Positions 20,949 through 33,200 of a DNA stretch of 64,000 nt are shown here, piece by piece; the first letter of the stretch is position 1, and each line of letters begins with the position of its first letter. Origin of the DNA: Tetracladium setigerum (taxonomy: Eukaryota; Ascomycota; Leotiomycetes; Helotiales); the NCBI GenBank assembly GCA_031472005.1, contig PZJY01000013.1, positions 1,240,001 through 1,304,000 on the forward strand, in the 5' to 3' direction. A model generated the notes under the pieces. The model was not told the DNA's origin, ran no database searches, and worked only from the letters and a program-made list of their open reading frames with translations. Both the position numbers and the translations under genes were made by a program.

Positions 20949-21898
20949 TGATTTGTAAGACCTGACTTGGAACATCTTACCCCAACAACAGATGCCTTTT
21001 CTGTAAGAGTCTAAGACTGCTGATGGTTGGACGGAGTTGTTCAGCCACAGATTTGCATACTATACTTAATATGGGAGAAAATGGGAGTAGGACTGTCGTC
21101 TCCAAAAAATCGGCGTATGTCCATGTACAGAAACATTCTCCATAAGAGAGGTTCCTTAGGTGGCCTTTTTTATACTTTCCCAAACCTTTTATTTTAATAT
21201 CTGTATGCCTCAGCTAACTACAAGCCAGTTCTCACGTGAAGCCTCAAACTGACCACAATCGTCTTATTGCCATGCGTGCCATCGCCGATTGCTAAGTCAG
21301 CCAACCCATCAAACCCACTCTCGTGCCCCCTTCTTTTATTCCGGGCCATTCTCTCGTCTTATTTGGATAGAACAAACTTATTTTATTTCACTTCTAAGAC
21401 TCTCTGCCTGTTTGCCGTTGTCTACCCGCAGCTGGAGGGGTTTAAGCAGGTGTTGAAGCCAAGCATCTGTAAACATTTACTGACTTCAAGGCCTCAACAA
21501 CTCGACTTTTGATTGGAACACAAGTGGCCCACCAGAAAACACACAAATCGGAAGCACAAATCGTTGGTGCTCATTTCACACAGAGCCCTGGACACCGTCC
21601 GACAGATGAAGCTATTCGTACTCAACGTCCTCGATGTTTTTAGACATCTAATGTGGATCGCTCAGGCGGAGGAAAAAATTAAAAAGCATCGTCGAATAAA
21701 CTCGCAACTCAACCACTTTCCACTACTTCTATTCTTCGTTACTTGGAAATCTCAACATCAAAGCCAACACGACATCTGTTACGACTGAGCTGCCATCGAG
21801 CAGCAACCTCCGCCCGCCTCAGCTTGGGACTTCCTTGACACATCTATCTAGGAAAATCTCAGAAACACTTATACCAGCAAGGCAACACCCCCCGGAAG
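20949..21898. other. Intergenic / long leader of the first MC gene
   Basis: A 950-base spacer. Sequence near 21800-21898 is C/A-rich and could be a 5' leader of the small gene at 21899. No other gene is supported. Confidence 0.4.
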
Positions 21899-22108
21899 AT
21901 GTGCAAAGGTTATTATCACATCTACCTAGCTCCGAAATGCAAGGCTTGTGAACCGTACTGGATTCTAGAAGACGAGTGCGCGAAGAAACCAACGGAACTC
22001 AAACCCTTCCAATGCCCATACAGAGCATACACTTCAGAAAAGAAAGTGGGAGTTTACTCTTTATGTCCGATCCATACCGCGGAGTTGGAAATGTACGTTC
22101 CGCCGTGA
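21899..22108 (+). CDS. Small Cys-rich protein, MC family copy 1
   Basis: A 69-residue frame that starts MCKGYYHIYLAPKCKACEPY and has later Cys in FQCPYRAYTS and LCPIHTAELE. A second copy lies 1 kb downstream with the same start, spacing and key residues, which supports that this short frame is a gene. There is no signal peptide or membrane segment. Spaced Cys and His suggest metal binding or a compact folded peptide, but function is unknown. The start context is AAGATG. Confidence 0.55.
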   Translation: MCKGYYHIYLAPKCKACEPYWILEDECAKKPTELKPFQCPYRAYTSEKKVGVYSLCPIHTAELEMYVPP

Positions 22109-22909
22109 TTGGGAGATGCGCGTTAGGTGGGACGAGAGGATGTCACTGGTCTTCAAGGCTTGAGGGTCGTTAATCATGGATAAAGTCTGATGTTTTGGTT
22201 TGTTCTTGGTGGGAGTCTGGGATTGGGAATATGGTGACTGTATAGGACGACTGAGCCCGTTCTTTTGAATCTCATTTCAACTCGGGTGTGGGGTAAGTGA
22301 ACACTGCTCACTCCTATTCGCAATTTCTATCGTGACTGATTCTGGTTTTAAATCGCAGCAAAAGTCGAGAATATGCTCCCACAGGTTCCAAGGTAGATCT
22401 ATCGGGTTGAGTTGGCTCAAAGATTGAGAATCATTGCAAATAGGTTGCCGAGTCTTGATTACGTCGAACGCAATTTCGCATTCGAAAGAGAAGTGTATCC
22501 ATAGACCGGATCAGGTTTACCTGCCCTGTAGTTTTGTCCGGTTGAACTTTAGTATTGCAAATACAAATCCGAGGCTTGAATGTTCAGAGCTGACTCTGAT
22601 TAGTTTATGTTGATGAATGTTATCGATGGCCATAGAATATACCTTAGAAGATTATTCACATCTTTTCTATTATGAACATGCAAGATTACTAAATCTCAAA
22701 GGTTAGATAAAACGAAGAAAATTCTTGATACATTTCCTCGCATGATCAACTCAGATCACCTCACTCCCCACCTACCTCAATTCAACTTTCAAAACAAGAC
22801 TCGACTCAAGCAACCCAACGCACCCCAACACACCCCAGCGCGACTCTTTACAATTCGCGTCTCGAAACTTAAATCGCCATAACCCAACTTAAGACATCTC
22901 AACTCCAAG
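22109..22909. other. Intergenic between MC copies
   Basis: An 800-base spacer. The 22755-22909 part is C/A-rich (CAACCCAACGCACCCCAAC), like a leader for copy 2. No gene seen. Confidence 0.4.
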
Positions 22910-23137
22910 ATGTGCATAGGATACTATGAAAAATACTTGGCCCTGGGGTGCAGGTCCTGCGTACCTCACTGGATTCTTATCCTAAAATATAGCACCCTCC
23001 CCGCCGGCGTGTTGTCCTTTGAATGCCCGAACAGAATTGATTAGGAAGTGGAAAGAAATGAACAACAATGTCCTGCGCACCGGCAACAAGAAATTAAGAA
23101 TAATACGTATGGGCGAGGAAAGCAGGAAACGGTGGAT
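22910..23137 (+). pseudogene. Small Cys-rich protein, MC family copy 2, with premature stop
   Basis: Reads MCIGYYEKYLALGCRSCVPH then WILILK and FECPNRID, aligning with copy 1 (MC-GYY--YLA--C--C-P-WIL ... F-CP-R). An in-frame TAG at 23042-23044 cuts it at 44 residues. Beyond the stop the frame continues with EVERNEQQCPAHRQQEI, which keeps the CP-H block of copy 1 (CPIH). A CAG-to-TAG change would explain the break. It could still give a short peptide, so pseudogene status is probable rather than proven. The end coordinate is approximate. Confidence 0.5.
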
Positions 23138-24548
23138 CGGTAGTTGACAGTTGCTGTCGATGATAACCGGGGATAGGATATGTCGTTGATATCACTTAAA
23201 GGCCAAATTGGAGCTCAGTAGCAAGGTTTAGGATGGGTATCCAGAGATATTAAAAAAGAACATCAAAATCGTTGACCTTAAAAGGAGTCGTCTGTATGTT
23301 GCTGTGACATATGTCCCTTGTAAAGGAGCAAATAATATACAACTACTAAAACAATCAAAAATTAAGAAGTCTCGCAAACTTTCGTGAAATCTCAGTTCTG
23401 ATGAATCGGATATCGTAACAATCTTGGTCATGAATACTTCAACGTTTTGAGGGGTAAAGTCTAATCTCATATGACTCGCCTCACTTACATGGCATTTGCA
23501 GCTACCTATTTGTTCTTGAACTATAATCTCGGGATTGATGGTTAATGCTCGCTTCCAATCCCATCACTTTGGACCAACAATAATTAGTATTTACCAGCCC
23601 GGTAGTTACCAAAGTATTTCAAGAAGATGGACATGCATGAGAAACACAAGCAGAATAATTTTCTTGTGTCACATTATCTTTTGGCAGGTGCCCCTCATCT
23701 TGCCGCTGTCAGACGTAACACATAACGGGAGCAGCAGCCACAACGTTTGACAAAAACAAACTTCCGAAAGCGGACAGCCGCCAAAACTGAACACCCACCG
23801 AGTTTACGAGCCTGAAATAAACGTAATTTGAAGATTCTACGACAATTTCAATTCTTTTTGATAGGAGATACACCTCTTGATACCGACGATAAGGAACGCA
23901 TGAGATGGCAAGACTGATAGAGTACCTGCCTAAAGCGACCTGGGTTCATCGCCAACGCTGCCATTCTCCCAGGGGTCGGATGGATCCAAGAAGGCAGCCA
24001 AGAGGGCAAATTTCCAGGAATCTTCCCCGCACTTTTTATCGGCTGATGATCCAAAATCAAGAACGAGGCTTTGCAATTTGAAACACTTTCCAAGGTACCT
24101 AATGGAGGAAGGAAGAGAATCCATTTTTGGTTGTTGGTTGGAGAGTTGCCCTGAAGGATTGTAACTCCGCCACCTTGCAGTCCTCAGCACAATCCTGCAA
24201 CATCAAGTACCTACAGTACATACATGTCATATCAATTAAGATAAAGAATCTCAATGAACAGAACCATAATACCGGATGGCCAAGAACAAGGAAATCCGAT
24301 CAGCACCGGCAAACCTCCGCCAATTTTTACCAGTTTCCTAATCAAGCATACGACAGGGAACAAACGCTTATCGATGAGGAGATCGGATTGGAAGCACGGA
24401 GTACAGTACCAACTGTACCATGCACGAGGTTACACGGCGAGGAGCTTGTCTGCCTGACACCTTGTTCAGCTCAAACTTTATAACTAGAACCAACTTCCCC
24501 AAATTCAAATGACCTCCCAAGCTCCCATACTTCCACCCAACCGCCAAT
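23138..24548. other. Intergenic, no gene recognised
   Basis: A 1.4 kb spacer. Open frames at 23228-23470 and 23848-24190 (minus) and 24127-24483 (plus) lack motifs, splice partners or codon-like composition. Confidence 0.45.
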
Positions 24549-25946
24549 ATGAAGTTCTCTTCAGCAGCAATTCTCGGTCTCTCAGCTCTTGCAAATGCCT
24601 GTCTTCTGCCCGAAGAGTCTGGTGCCCTTGGAGCTATCGAGATCGAGCAAATATTGATCAAGCGTCAAGCCAACAATAACACTGGGCTCGCGATTGGAAC
24701 TGGTGATCGTTTTGACGGTGGCAAGAAGTTCCCTCGAGGTCTTGGCACCCAAGCTCCTGGAACGGATTTGGGTCCGATCTTGAGCGTCACAGAAATCGAA
24801 TCTGCATTCAAAGGTTTGGCGAAGGAATATGGCTTCGAGACCTTCACGACTCCATACAAGACATACGAAAAAAGAGCCATTTTCGGAGGAAAGATTGGAG
24901 GAAGCAAATGCCGTGATAACCATGCCGTCTTCCTAAATGCTGCAATTCAGTATGTTTCATCGTCAAAATAGGCGGTCCAGTGCTAATTTTGATATAGCGC
25001 TCGTGAGAGAGGGTCATCCGACAACCTTATCTACTTCGTCAGCGATCTCTTATATGCAAATAAGAAAAAACAAGGTCTCATCTATGGTGGAAGACAGTAT
25101 ACCTACGCCGATGTCAAAAAGGTGTTGGCCGCCGGTGTAGTTTTCCTCCCCTTATCCAACCCAGATGGCGTTGCATGGGATCAAAAGACCAATTCCTGCT
25201 GGCGAAAAAACCGAAATCCAGCGGACGCTGTACCAAATGTTCCAGGTTCTATTGGAATCGACTTGAACAGAAACTTCGACTTTCTCTGGGACTTTAGCAA
25301 ACTCTTCACAGCAACCGTGGCACCAAATGTTGCATCAACCAACCCTCGTGCACAAACATATCACGGAAGATCAGCCTTCTCTGAGCCTGAGACAAAATCC
25401 ATCAAATGGGTGATGGATACTTTCAAGAAGGTCAGGTGGTACGTTGATATTCACTCGTATATCGGCGTCGTCTTGTACTCCTGGGGAAGCGACGAAAACC
25501 AATCGAAGGATCCCAAGATGAACTTTCTTAACCCCAAGTACGACGCGGCTCGAGGTCTCATGCCAGATAAACCAGCCGACAAGCTCGTCTACGCTGAGTA
25601 TATCCCAACCAACGATTGGAGAGATGTCACCTACGCAGCGATGAGATTTGGAAACGCTATGGACGGCGCTACTGGGAGACACTATGAAGTGGAGGCGGCG
25701 TCATATCTATATCCAACATCAGGCGCAAGTGATGATTACGCCTACTCTCGACACTTTGCGAATCCCAAGGTCAACAAGATCAATGGATTTACGGTGGAGT
25801 TTGGGTTCGGAAATGAGGATGCTACTTGCGGATTTTACCCTACTCAAGAACAGTTCCATTTGAATGTCTTGGAGACCAATTCTGGATTCATGGAATTCAT
25901 CTTGACTGCTGATGAGCTTGGGTTGGGAATGGGAGCTGGTTGCTAG
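24549..25946 (+). CDS. Secreted M14 zinc carboxypeptidase
   Basis: Two exons (24549-24949, 24998-25946; 48-base intron GTATGT...TATAG) give 449 residues. A signal peptide (MKFSSAAILGLSALANA) opens the protein. The zinc motif HxxE is HARE (His134, Glu137), whose His codon is completed across the intron. The third zinc ligand is His in VDIHSY, substrate-binding Asn/Arg are in DLNRNFDF, and the catalytic Glu is in GFTVEFGF. The peptidase removes C-terminal residues from peptides outside the cell. NPDG and SYLYPTSGASDDYAYSR also match the family. It converges on the secreted alpha/beta hydrolase at 26298. Confidence 0.92.
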
Positions 25947-26297
25947 TTTGTTGGTATTCGTCACGTGATGTACATCAGGCAAAAGAATCAAAACCCTTCA
26001 AACAGAAATGAGAACTGCAGCCATTACTTCATTTATAACTATGCATGAGTATGAGTCAACAGTTGCATAACTTGCAATACGATCGCCTCTCATTGCAGCG
26101 CTTTGAAATCCAAACCAAGTACAGGAGACCTCAGAATGAGTGAACTAGTAAGCGAAGGGACTAAGCGAATGAACTGACTACAGAGCCTCGTTTCTTCCAG
26201 CACCTGGGGAATCTCTTTATTGCTTGACTTAAATTTTGAACCTTAAAGCTCAGTGTGTAATATTTTGACCTTCCCAGTTCAAAGACAACAATCAACT
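25947..26297. other. Convergent intergenic region
   Basis: A 350-base spacer between the 3' ends of the M14 peptidase and the alpha/beta hydrolase. No gene or clear element is seen. Confidence 0.5.
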
Positions 26298-27375
26298 CTA
26301 GGTTGAGAGCCAAGTCAACAAAGCGGAGTGAAACCTCTCCGGAGCTTGAATCTGTGGAGCATGGCCAAGATCCTCAAACTCAATCAACGTCGAATTAGGA
26401 ATCAACTTCGCCGCCTCCTTTCCAAGGACATCATAATGTCCCAATTTTGCAGCGACCGCTGGAGGAGACCATGCTTTACCAATCGCGGTATTATCCTTCG
26501 TCCCAATCAACAGCAACGTCTTTGATTTCACAATAGGGAATTCGTAAAAGACTGGTTGAGTGAGGACCATATCGACGACGAGAGCTTGATTCCATTGGAA
26601 CTTCTCGGCGCGGGTACCATTGTGGACGCCTACGAGCATGTTGACCCAGACGTCGTAGCTTGGGTCCCATTTACCCACATAATACGTTGCTTGTTCATAT
26701 GCTTTGACTGAAGCATAGGTCGTTGCTTTCTCAGTGGCAAATGTCGTGTCTGGGTTTGGCCACGGTACTCCAAGTGCTTTCAAAAACATTAGCAAGAGCT
26801 AGAATCATGCGTCAAGTGAATTTACCTTTCCAGTCCTCTAATCCAATAGGATTAACCAAAACAAGCTCCGTCACATTCGCAGGAAACATCAACGCAAATC
26901 TCGTAGCAAGCATTCCACCCATGGAATGTCCAATGACAGTCACCTTATCAACCTCGAGCTTCTTCAACAGAGCCTTCGTATTCGTGGCGAGCTGCTGCAG
27001 ACTGAATTGATACCGATCAGGTTTGGAAGATTTGCAGAATCCGATTTGATCTGGCAGAACGACTCGATAACCAGCAGCTGCCAACTCAATTGCAGTTGCA
27101 TTCCAAGTTTGGGAGCAGAAGTTGCGGCCGTGGAGCAGAACTGCTGTCTTTCCATTGGCGGTTCCTGTGGGGGCGATGTCCATGAATGCCATTTCGAGCG
27201 TTTGAGCTTTTTGAGTCAGGAAACCATATAGTTTTACCGGCCATTGGTAGACGAATGGTGAACCATTTAGATCAGCGGGGATGTGATACTGCTTGATGTA
27301 GCCCTCTGGAGGAGTTGTCGCAGTCGTTGCTCCGAGGAGGCCGAGAGCGATTCCAGCACAGGATAGAAACTTCAT
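26298..27375 (-). CDS. Secreted alpha/beta hydrolase
   Basis: Two exons (27375-26826, 26776-26298; 49-base intron GTAAAT...GAAAG) give 342 residues. The signal peptide is MKFLSCAGIALGLLGATTA. Alpha/beta-hydrolase motifs: oxyanion-side LLHGRNFCSQTW, nucleophile Ser151 in GHSMGG, Asp in GTKDNTAIG and His in DLGHAPQIQ. Family members include esterases, haloalkane dehalogenase-like and proline-iminopeptidase-like enzymes; I cannot choose between them. Exon junction DWK-ALGVPW is in frame. The protein is complete. Confidence 0.88.
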
Positions 27376-28540
27376 TTTTTGGAATAGTTTTGCCTGCCAG
27401 TGTTAGCGAGAGGTTTGCTTTCAAAATCAATTGGAAGACTTACGAGTATCTCTTTTGAAGTTCAGTACCAAAATATGTTTGACCAAAGTGTAACTCGAGG
27501 ATGTTAGCGTTTCTTACCTAACAAACAACTACACAACTACTTACCTTTGAACATTCAACAAACGGAAAAAGCCACAACAAAAAAACCAGAACGGAAATGT
27601 GAGCCAAACGGCGGAGACTCTTATTAAATACAGCAAGAGACCAGGAAAAGGATAAATAAACGGTGACGATATCCGATGTACGACCTGCAGTAGGAAAGGT
27701 CGCGAAGTACGTGAGGCCAATCAGATAAATGCAGGCAGGGGCAAAAGATGACTTCACCCGCTTGATACCAGGATTCTCACCTGCTTCATGCAGGCACGGG
27801 CATTAATGAATACGGATAATTGGCGAGTACCAAATCATTTAGATTAATACAACCAAAGTATGCCAACTCCGCCGGCTTCAAAATTTGCCTTGGCAAGTGT
27901 GCAGTGCAAACGACCAGATTACCGAAGGTGTTGCCAACTCCCGACTTAATCGCTAAGGCTTTTCAGGGAATTGAATCGCTTCCATATCAACTTACTACTC
28001 TAAAGTATTTCTGCGGCTCTCGTGGTATCTCATGGAATAGTCCGATACTTCCGCATATCAATTGAAGATCCATCATCGCGTCCGCAGCCTGTCTACTTCC
28101 TTGATTCGAATTCTCTGAGAACGTAGTACAAGTTACAGGCTTTACTTGTTCGAGCTCATTTTGAGTTCAATGATTGAAATTGGGGTTGTATCGTATGAAC
28201 TCTGAAACGATACTGCACATTAGGTGCTCCTTAGATGAATCTTCCATCAATTTATCTTTAGCACTACTCTAACAAAATCTGTGACTTTCTCTCAGCACAC
28301 AAATATGGTGCAAAGCCAAGAACCAATTCGGAGAGGCAAAAACAACAGAATGAGCAGAGTTGTCAAAATTGCTAGATTTCGCACGCGAAATAATGCAATA
28401 GAAAACGAGAAAGACATATAATCAAACATATACTTTTACATTTTGTACAATCCCGCCAAATACAGAGCCATTTTAGTTTTTGTGCACCTCCAACGCCCTT
28501 CACCAAACCTACAATGATATACACGACCATATCTGTACAA
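27376..28540. other. Intergenic, no gene recognised
   Basis: A 1.2 kb spacer with the hydrolase promoter (27376-27540). A 79-codon hydrophobic minus frame (27518-27757) lies in this leader region and is not supported as a gene. Confidence 0.45.
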
Positions 28541-31119
28541 CTAAAAGCCATCGTCTCCGAAAGGCTTCTGGTCCTTCAAGACCCTACCACCCTTCGTTCT
28601 CTTCTCATACTTCAAGTATCTGCTCGGTTGAGCCTTGACACCGGCCATGCCATCAGCACCCCTAACAATTTCGAACTTGTCAACTCTTGCCTTCTTTCCA
28701 CCCTTGCCAATTCTTCCATCTCTGATTCCCTTCAGACCGGTCTTGCTCTTGCTTGAACCGCCACCACCTAACTTCCCCAATCTTGGTGCTCTTGCCACTC
28801 GAGTTTTTGCACCAAGCGCCCATAGATCACCCCACTTCGATTTTCGAGCATCACGATGGGCTGCGTTGCTAAAACTTCTGGGGATCGTCCAGCGTTCTAA
28901 CTGCCCAGATGGGGTACAAAGATCCATTGTTACGTGACCACGTCGTTTGAGGGAGGTCAAAATGATGCGAGGCAGAGATAGAGCGTTGAACTTGACACCT
29001 GGTGCATCTGAGCCCACCGATTCTTCTGACTGAGGGAGATCAATGTCTTCGTATCCTTCAAAAGCTTGTTCTGTCGCAGCATCGCCTTGAATGACGGGAT
29101 TTGTAGCATCCTTTCTAGCATCCACACCTCTTCGAACAGCAATGTAACTGTACTTCACATCCTCATGGTTTCGGACTGAAGCACCAAGTACACGCTGAAG
29201 ATAATTGGGGCGGATAAAGCGTTGATTAAAATGGCAGAAGTCTTTGCGGCCAGTACTGAGTCCAGGAATCGGATACATGGGACAGGTGTTGTGATTGGTG
29301 CATGGTGCAATGATCATGCCTTCTTCCTTTGCTCCGAACCTTCTCTTATCTGAAGGGGACTTAATCTCATCCTCAAGAGGCGTCTCGCCGGGCGAAGAAA
29401 TGTGAGAATCAAGTAGAAGCGATCGAGCTCCTGCAATAGCCTCAAACCCTCTTGGAATACCCTTCTCAATCATAATGAGTACGCCTCCATTGGGATCAAG
29501 CAATTTCCAGAGATTTTGAACCATGTTCTTACGTCTGAAATCTTCCTTGAGACCAAATAGTGTGTGTGGCGCAATGATAATGTCAAATGCCTTTCGTTCT
29601 TGAGCTGGAGAACCATCAAGCAAGGTCTCAGATCTAGAAGAGTGAACATAATCGGGGATTCGTGGGAGAAATGTGGTGTTGTCCAGGAATCGCGATACAC
29701 GGTTTCGTAATGTCGTTGATCCGGTCAGTACAGTAGTCTTTCCTGTCGGAGCCTCTCTACCCTCTACAATTCCCTCCTCTTTTAGAAGATCCCATTCTGC
29801 TTGTAGAATCTCACGCCAGGCAATTGCACCTGCTCCTCCTCCTCCAGCGTCAAAAACCCTTGGACCTTCGCCTCCTTCTCTAAAAAACAGATTCCGAATC
29901 CATTCACTACCCAGCCGCTTTCTGACCTCTACGAGAGTGCTCAGAACTGGAGCATAGGTTTGGGGCATTGAAGCAGCCAAGTATGTGTCGGCTTCCAACT
30001 CCGACATTTTATGCTGGCATGCATCGAGACCAATATGTTTTTGTGGGGTTGGCCCCTTGACGGCTCGAGTTGAAGGCGAATTTGGTAGACCTTTACCACC
30101 AAAAGCTCGTTCCGCAGCTTCTGTGAGGTGCTTAATGTTTGTCCGTTCCAACAATTCCGTGACAGGATCCACCATCATATCCTTAGGCAACGAGAGCGTG
30201 CTAGGAAATGTTCCAGATCTGGCCGCCATGGTGTGGGGATGGGTGCGAAGGGCGTCGGACGTCACATAGCCGTCTATCTCTTCCTCTTCGGGTACTCATC
30301 CACATCCAATTCCTCATCGTCCTCCTCGAATTCCTCGTACTCCTCATCAACCTCCTCCTCCTCCTGGGCCCGCCGAGCGATAGCTGCGTCCATATCCAGT
30401 TGCAGTCTTGCTATAACATCAATCTCCCTCTGATTTTGTCCCACAACCTGAACGTTGTCCGGTTGCTTGAGCGCAACTGCTTCCGCCGAGATCTCCTCGG
30501 GTTCGTTCTCTGCCATGACACCTGCTAGGACGTCTTCCGACACAACTCCCCCTTCTTCCAAAAGCTCTTCCCCAACGAACTCTGAAGTTGCTTGAAGGTC
30601 TGCCTCGGTATTCTCGGTGACTGTAAAGCCCAGGGACGGATCAAAGTCGACCTCTTCGTACTCGCCCTCATCGTTCACGCGAAGCAACACATTTCGTACT
30701 TTCTCATCTGCCACATCTTCCCACTCTGGCAGATACTCCAAGTCCTCTGCCTTTGTCTCCCTTAATGGCGGCCCATATAATCGTTCGTAAAGAGCGTACT
30801 CTTCGGTCGACAAGTAGTCCTTTGGAAGCGTCTCCCCAAAAGTTTGTCTTGCCTGCCTCACGACATCCTCAATATCCGCAGATGTAGGGTATGTGATACT
30901 GGGCACATCCGGCTTGCTCGTTTCTCTTCGGATTCTGGTTGTGGAAAATTTGCGCGTAGCATTGAACGAACTGCTTTGTAGACTTCCAATTCGAAGTGCT
31001 GTTGCTTGAGGGCGGAAGGATTTAGAAACCGGAGAACTGGCGAGACCGTTTGTGAAGATGGAGAGGAGCTCTAGGCGACACGAATGGCACGCTCGGGGAA
31101 TTCTGTGGGCATTCAGCAT
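28541..31119 (-). CDS. RSM22: Mitochondrial ribosome assembly methyltransferase-like protein Rsm22
   Basis: One long gene of about 859 residues covers two overlapping frames. The N-terminal frame (31119-30274) starts MLNAHRIPRACHSCR and ends in a very acidic stretch. The C-terminal frame carries FDAGGGGAGAIAWREI (SAM-binding-like), GVLIMIEKGIPRGFEAI and the Cys cluster APCTNHNTCPMYPI with DFCHFNQR. This is the Rsm22/METTL17 signature with a probable iron-sulfur site. The frames join if one base is added to a CCC run (GGG at 30290-30292 on the plus strand): DVDEY then continues PEEEEIDGYVTSDALRTHPH. An intact Rsm22 is expected for mitochondrial translation, so this frameshift is likely a base-calling error. 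The protein acts in the mitochondrial small ribosomal subunit. Confidence 0.88.
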
Positions 31120-31487
31120 GTCTTTTCTGGTGATCCTACACTGGCGTTTGCATGATTGTGCAGTTCCACGCTTTTCTCCTGTGATGAAATTCCATGTCCC
31201 ATGTCAAGTTACACGTGACAGTGTCCTATTGTCGAATCAGCGCGCGAGGGTTGCCAATAGAGCATCAAACCCCTTGTCATCACATTTATTTATCAGAATA
31301 TTCTATCAACACCACAAACCTTCCATTGTTACAGTAACAGGCATAGACGGGTGATATCTAATCTACTGAGGGATGTGTTTTAATCGGACTTCATAAACGA
31401 TTCTTCATGCTCCAAAAGCGCATCAGCCATGTGCAAACTTCGACTGAATGGACACTATTGAAAATACATTTCGACATTTCATCCCAA
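31120..31487. other. Intergenic region
   Basis: A 370-base spacer between the Rsm22 start and the 3' end of the Zn2Cys6 regulator, both on the minus strand. It should hold the Rsm22 promoter. Confidence 0.5.
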
Positions 31488-33200
31488 TCATCCAGTCTGG
31501 AAGGCTATGGGAAGACCCCCTCCCGTACCGTCCTCCTTCGCTTCTCGCACTTCCAGGTACTTGAGGATCGTTTCTCTGTCCCAGTAACCTTCTTTCCTTG
31601 GAGCATGCCTCAGCAAGTCCAAAGCTTTACGTCTAGTTGTCTCATTCCTACTCATCTAAGATATCGGAGTTCAGCAATGCATTCCTGAGAAAGGGGCCAG
31701 CTGCTTACCAGAAGCGTAAAGAAAAGATTAGGGATGACACCCTGGTCGTCGAGAGTATCAACTGTGGCCATTTCTTCCCTCCTGGCATAGATCTGCTCTA
31801 CCATTCCAATCACATTTTCAAAGGGATCTAATGCCCTTCCTACATCCGAATCTAGACCCCAAAGAAGACTTCTCTGCGTTGCGATGAGCAGTACTCGACC
31901 TGATCTAATATACAGACGAGACAATGACCGTCTTTTGTCTGCCTCCGTATGGCATGCTTCCTGGTGTTGATCCTCGTCATCTGCTGATTGATAGTTAATG
32001 GCTGGCTGCCGCTTGTTTTCATGACGCAGGAACCGGTCACACTGGTCTCCAGCAACGGCGTGAACAAACTTCGCCAATTCTGGGATATTGGACCATCTAC
32101 TTTCAACAGCAATCGGTGATGTGTCTTGTCCCTCCGAAGAACCTCTTCCGACAAGTCCCAGATCCTGTAGCAGATCCAGCTCTATGCTCGTTTCAAATTG
32201 CATATGGAAGAAGGATCGAAGAAGAGATTCATATATGTCGTCTGGGTCATCGGCAAATAAATCCTCTCCATCTCCAGCTCGCTGGCCTTGCGTCTTCTTC
32301 AGTTCGGTCAAGATATTTACCCCACACGCCAGATGTCTCCTTGCAGTTGCCGTGTTATTCAACATCATTTCTATCCTCGAAAATATGAGGCAGGACATCA
32401 GCACACCTCGGTTGTCGACATCAGATACTCCAATCGAACGAGAAACAGTATTGACAGCCTTGTCATACTGTTGTAACGCATTGCGCTCCAGGTCTTCGGG
32501 TATGCCGCTTCTCCTCTGGACATCCAGTCTCCGCTCGTATATCTCATATATCGCACTCAACGCTATTAATGATTGTTGAACAATTTCATGACTATGACTG
32601 AATCGTAAAATCATGATATCCCACAATTCGAATTCACAGCGCCCAAAGATGTCCGTGAGACCCTTGGCCTGAATATAGTGGAAACTTCGACGCTCAGCTG
32701 GTCCAGCCTGAATATCTAGTGAGGGTTGTTCTGACAGGACCAGTGGTTGGATGAAGGGAAAGCCAGCTCTGACTACCATTTCCTTCGAAGCGTTCGACCT
32801 TCGGGGAAGCGGATCCACATATCCCTCGCAGATTCTGCCTGTCGATAGGCATTTTTGACAGGACGGTCTCCCTTCGTCGCTTTAAAAAAGGCCAGTTGAG
32901 TTAGTTTTTCCTCTGTTTGCGTGTATCAACGTTTCAAGAGCAACGAAAGGCGAAGGTTGAGTTTCTTTGTTCCCAAATTACGCACCATTTAACCCGGCGC
33001 CTTCTATTGATGTGGTCAGTATGCGATGCAAATAAAGGCTGGATACACTTGCTTGCAGACAATGCATCCATTCCGAGATCTGGCCTTCTCGGGACCTGAA
33101 AAGTAGGGTGGTCAGCATGTTATTCTATGACAATGTCTGCTTCTGTTGAAGGTAACATACGGATCAATGTGCTCAAATCTTGTGGAGAATCATTCGACAT
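31488..33200 (-). CDS. Zn2Cys6 fungal transcription factor
   Basis: Five exons (33200-33161, 33095-33053, 33003-32986, 32879-31709, 31655-31488) give 479 residues. The first three tiny exons and the start of the fourth build the DNA-binding cluster GCIVCKRRRVKCDEGRPSC followed by QKCLSTGRICEGY. This is a perfect C-x2-C-x6-C-x6-C-x2-C-x6-C. Intron 2 (33052-33004) uses a GC-AG pair with the strong donor GCAAGT; a GT donor two bases on breaks the frame. The large exon carries the fungal-type regulator region (QSLIALSAIYEIYERRLDVQ). The tail (LDLLRHAPRKEGYWDRETIL) is typical of this regulator group. Target genes are unknown. ATG 33200 (MSNDSPQDLSTLI) is the only start that keeps the cluster. Confidence 0.9.
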
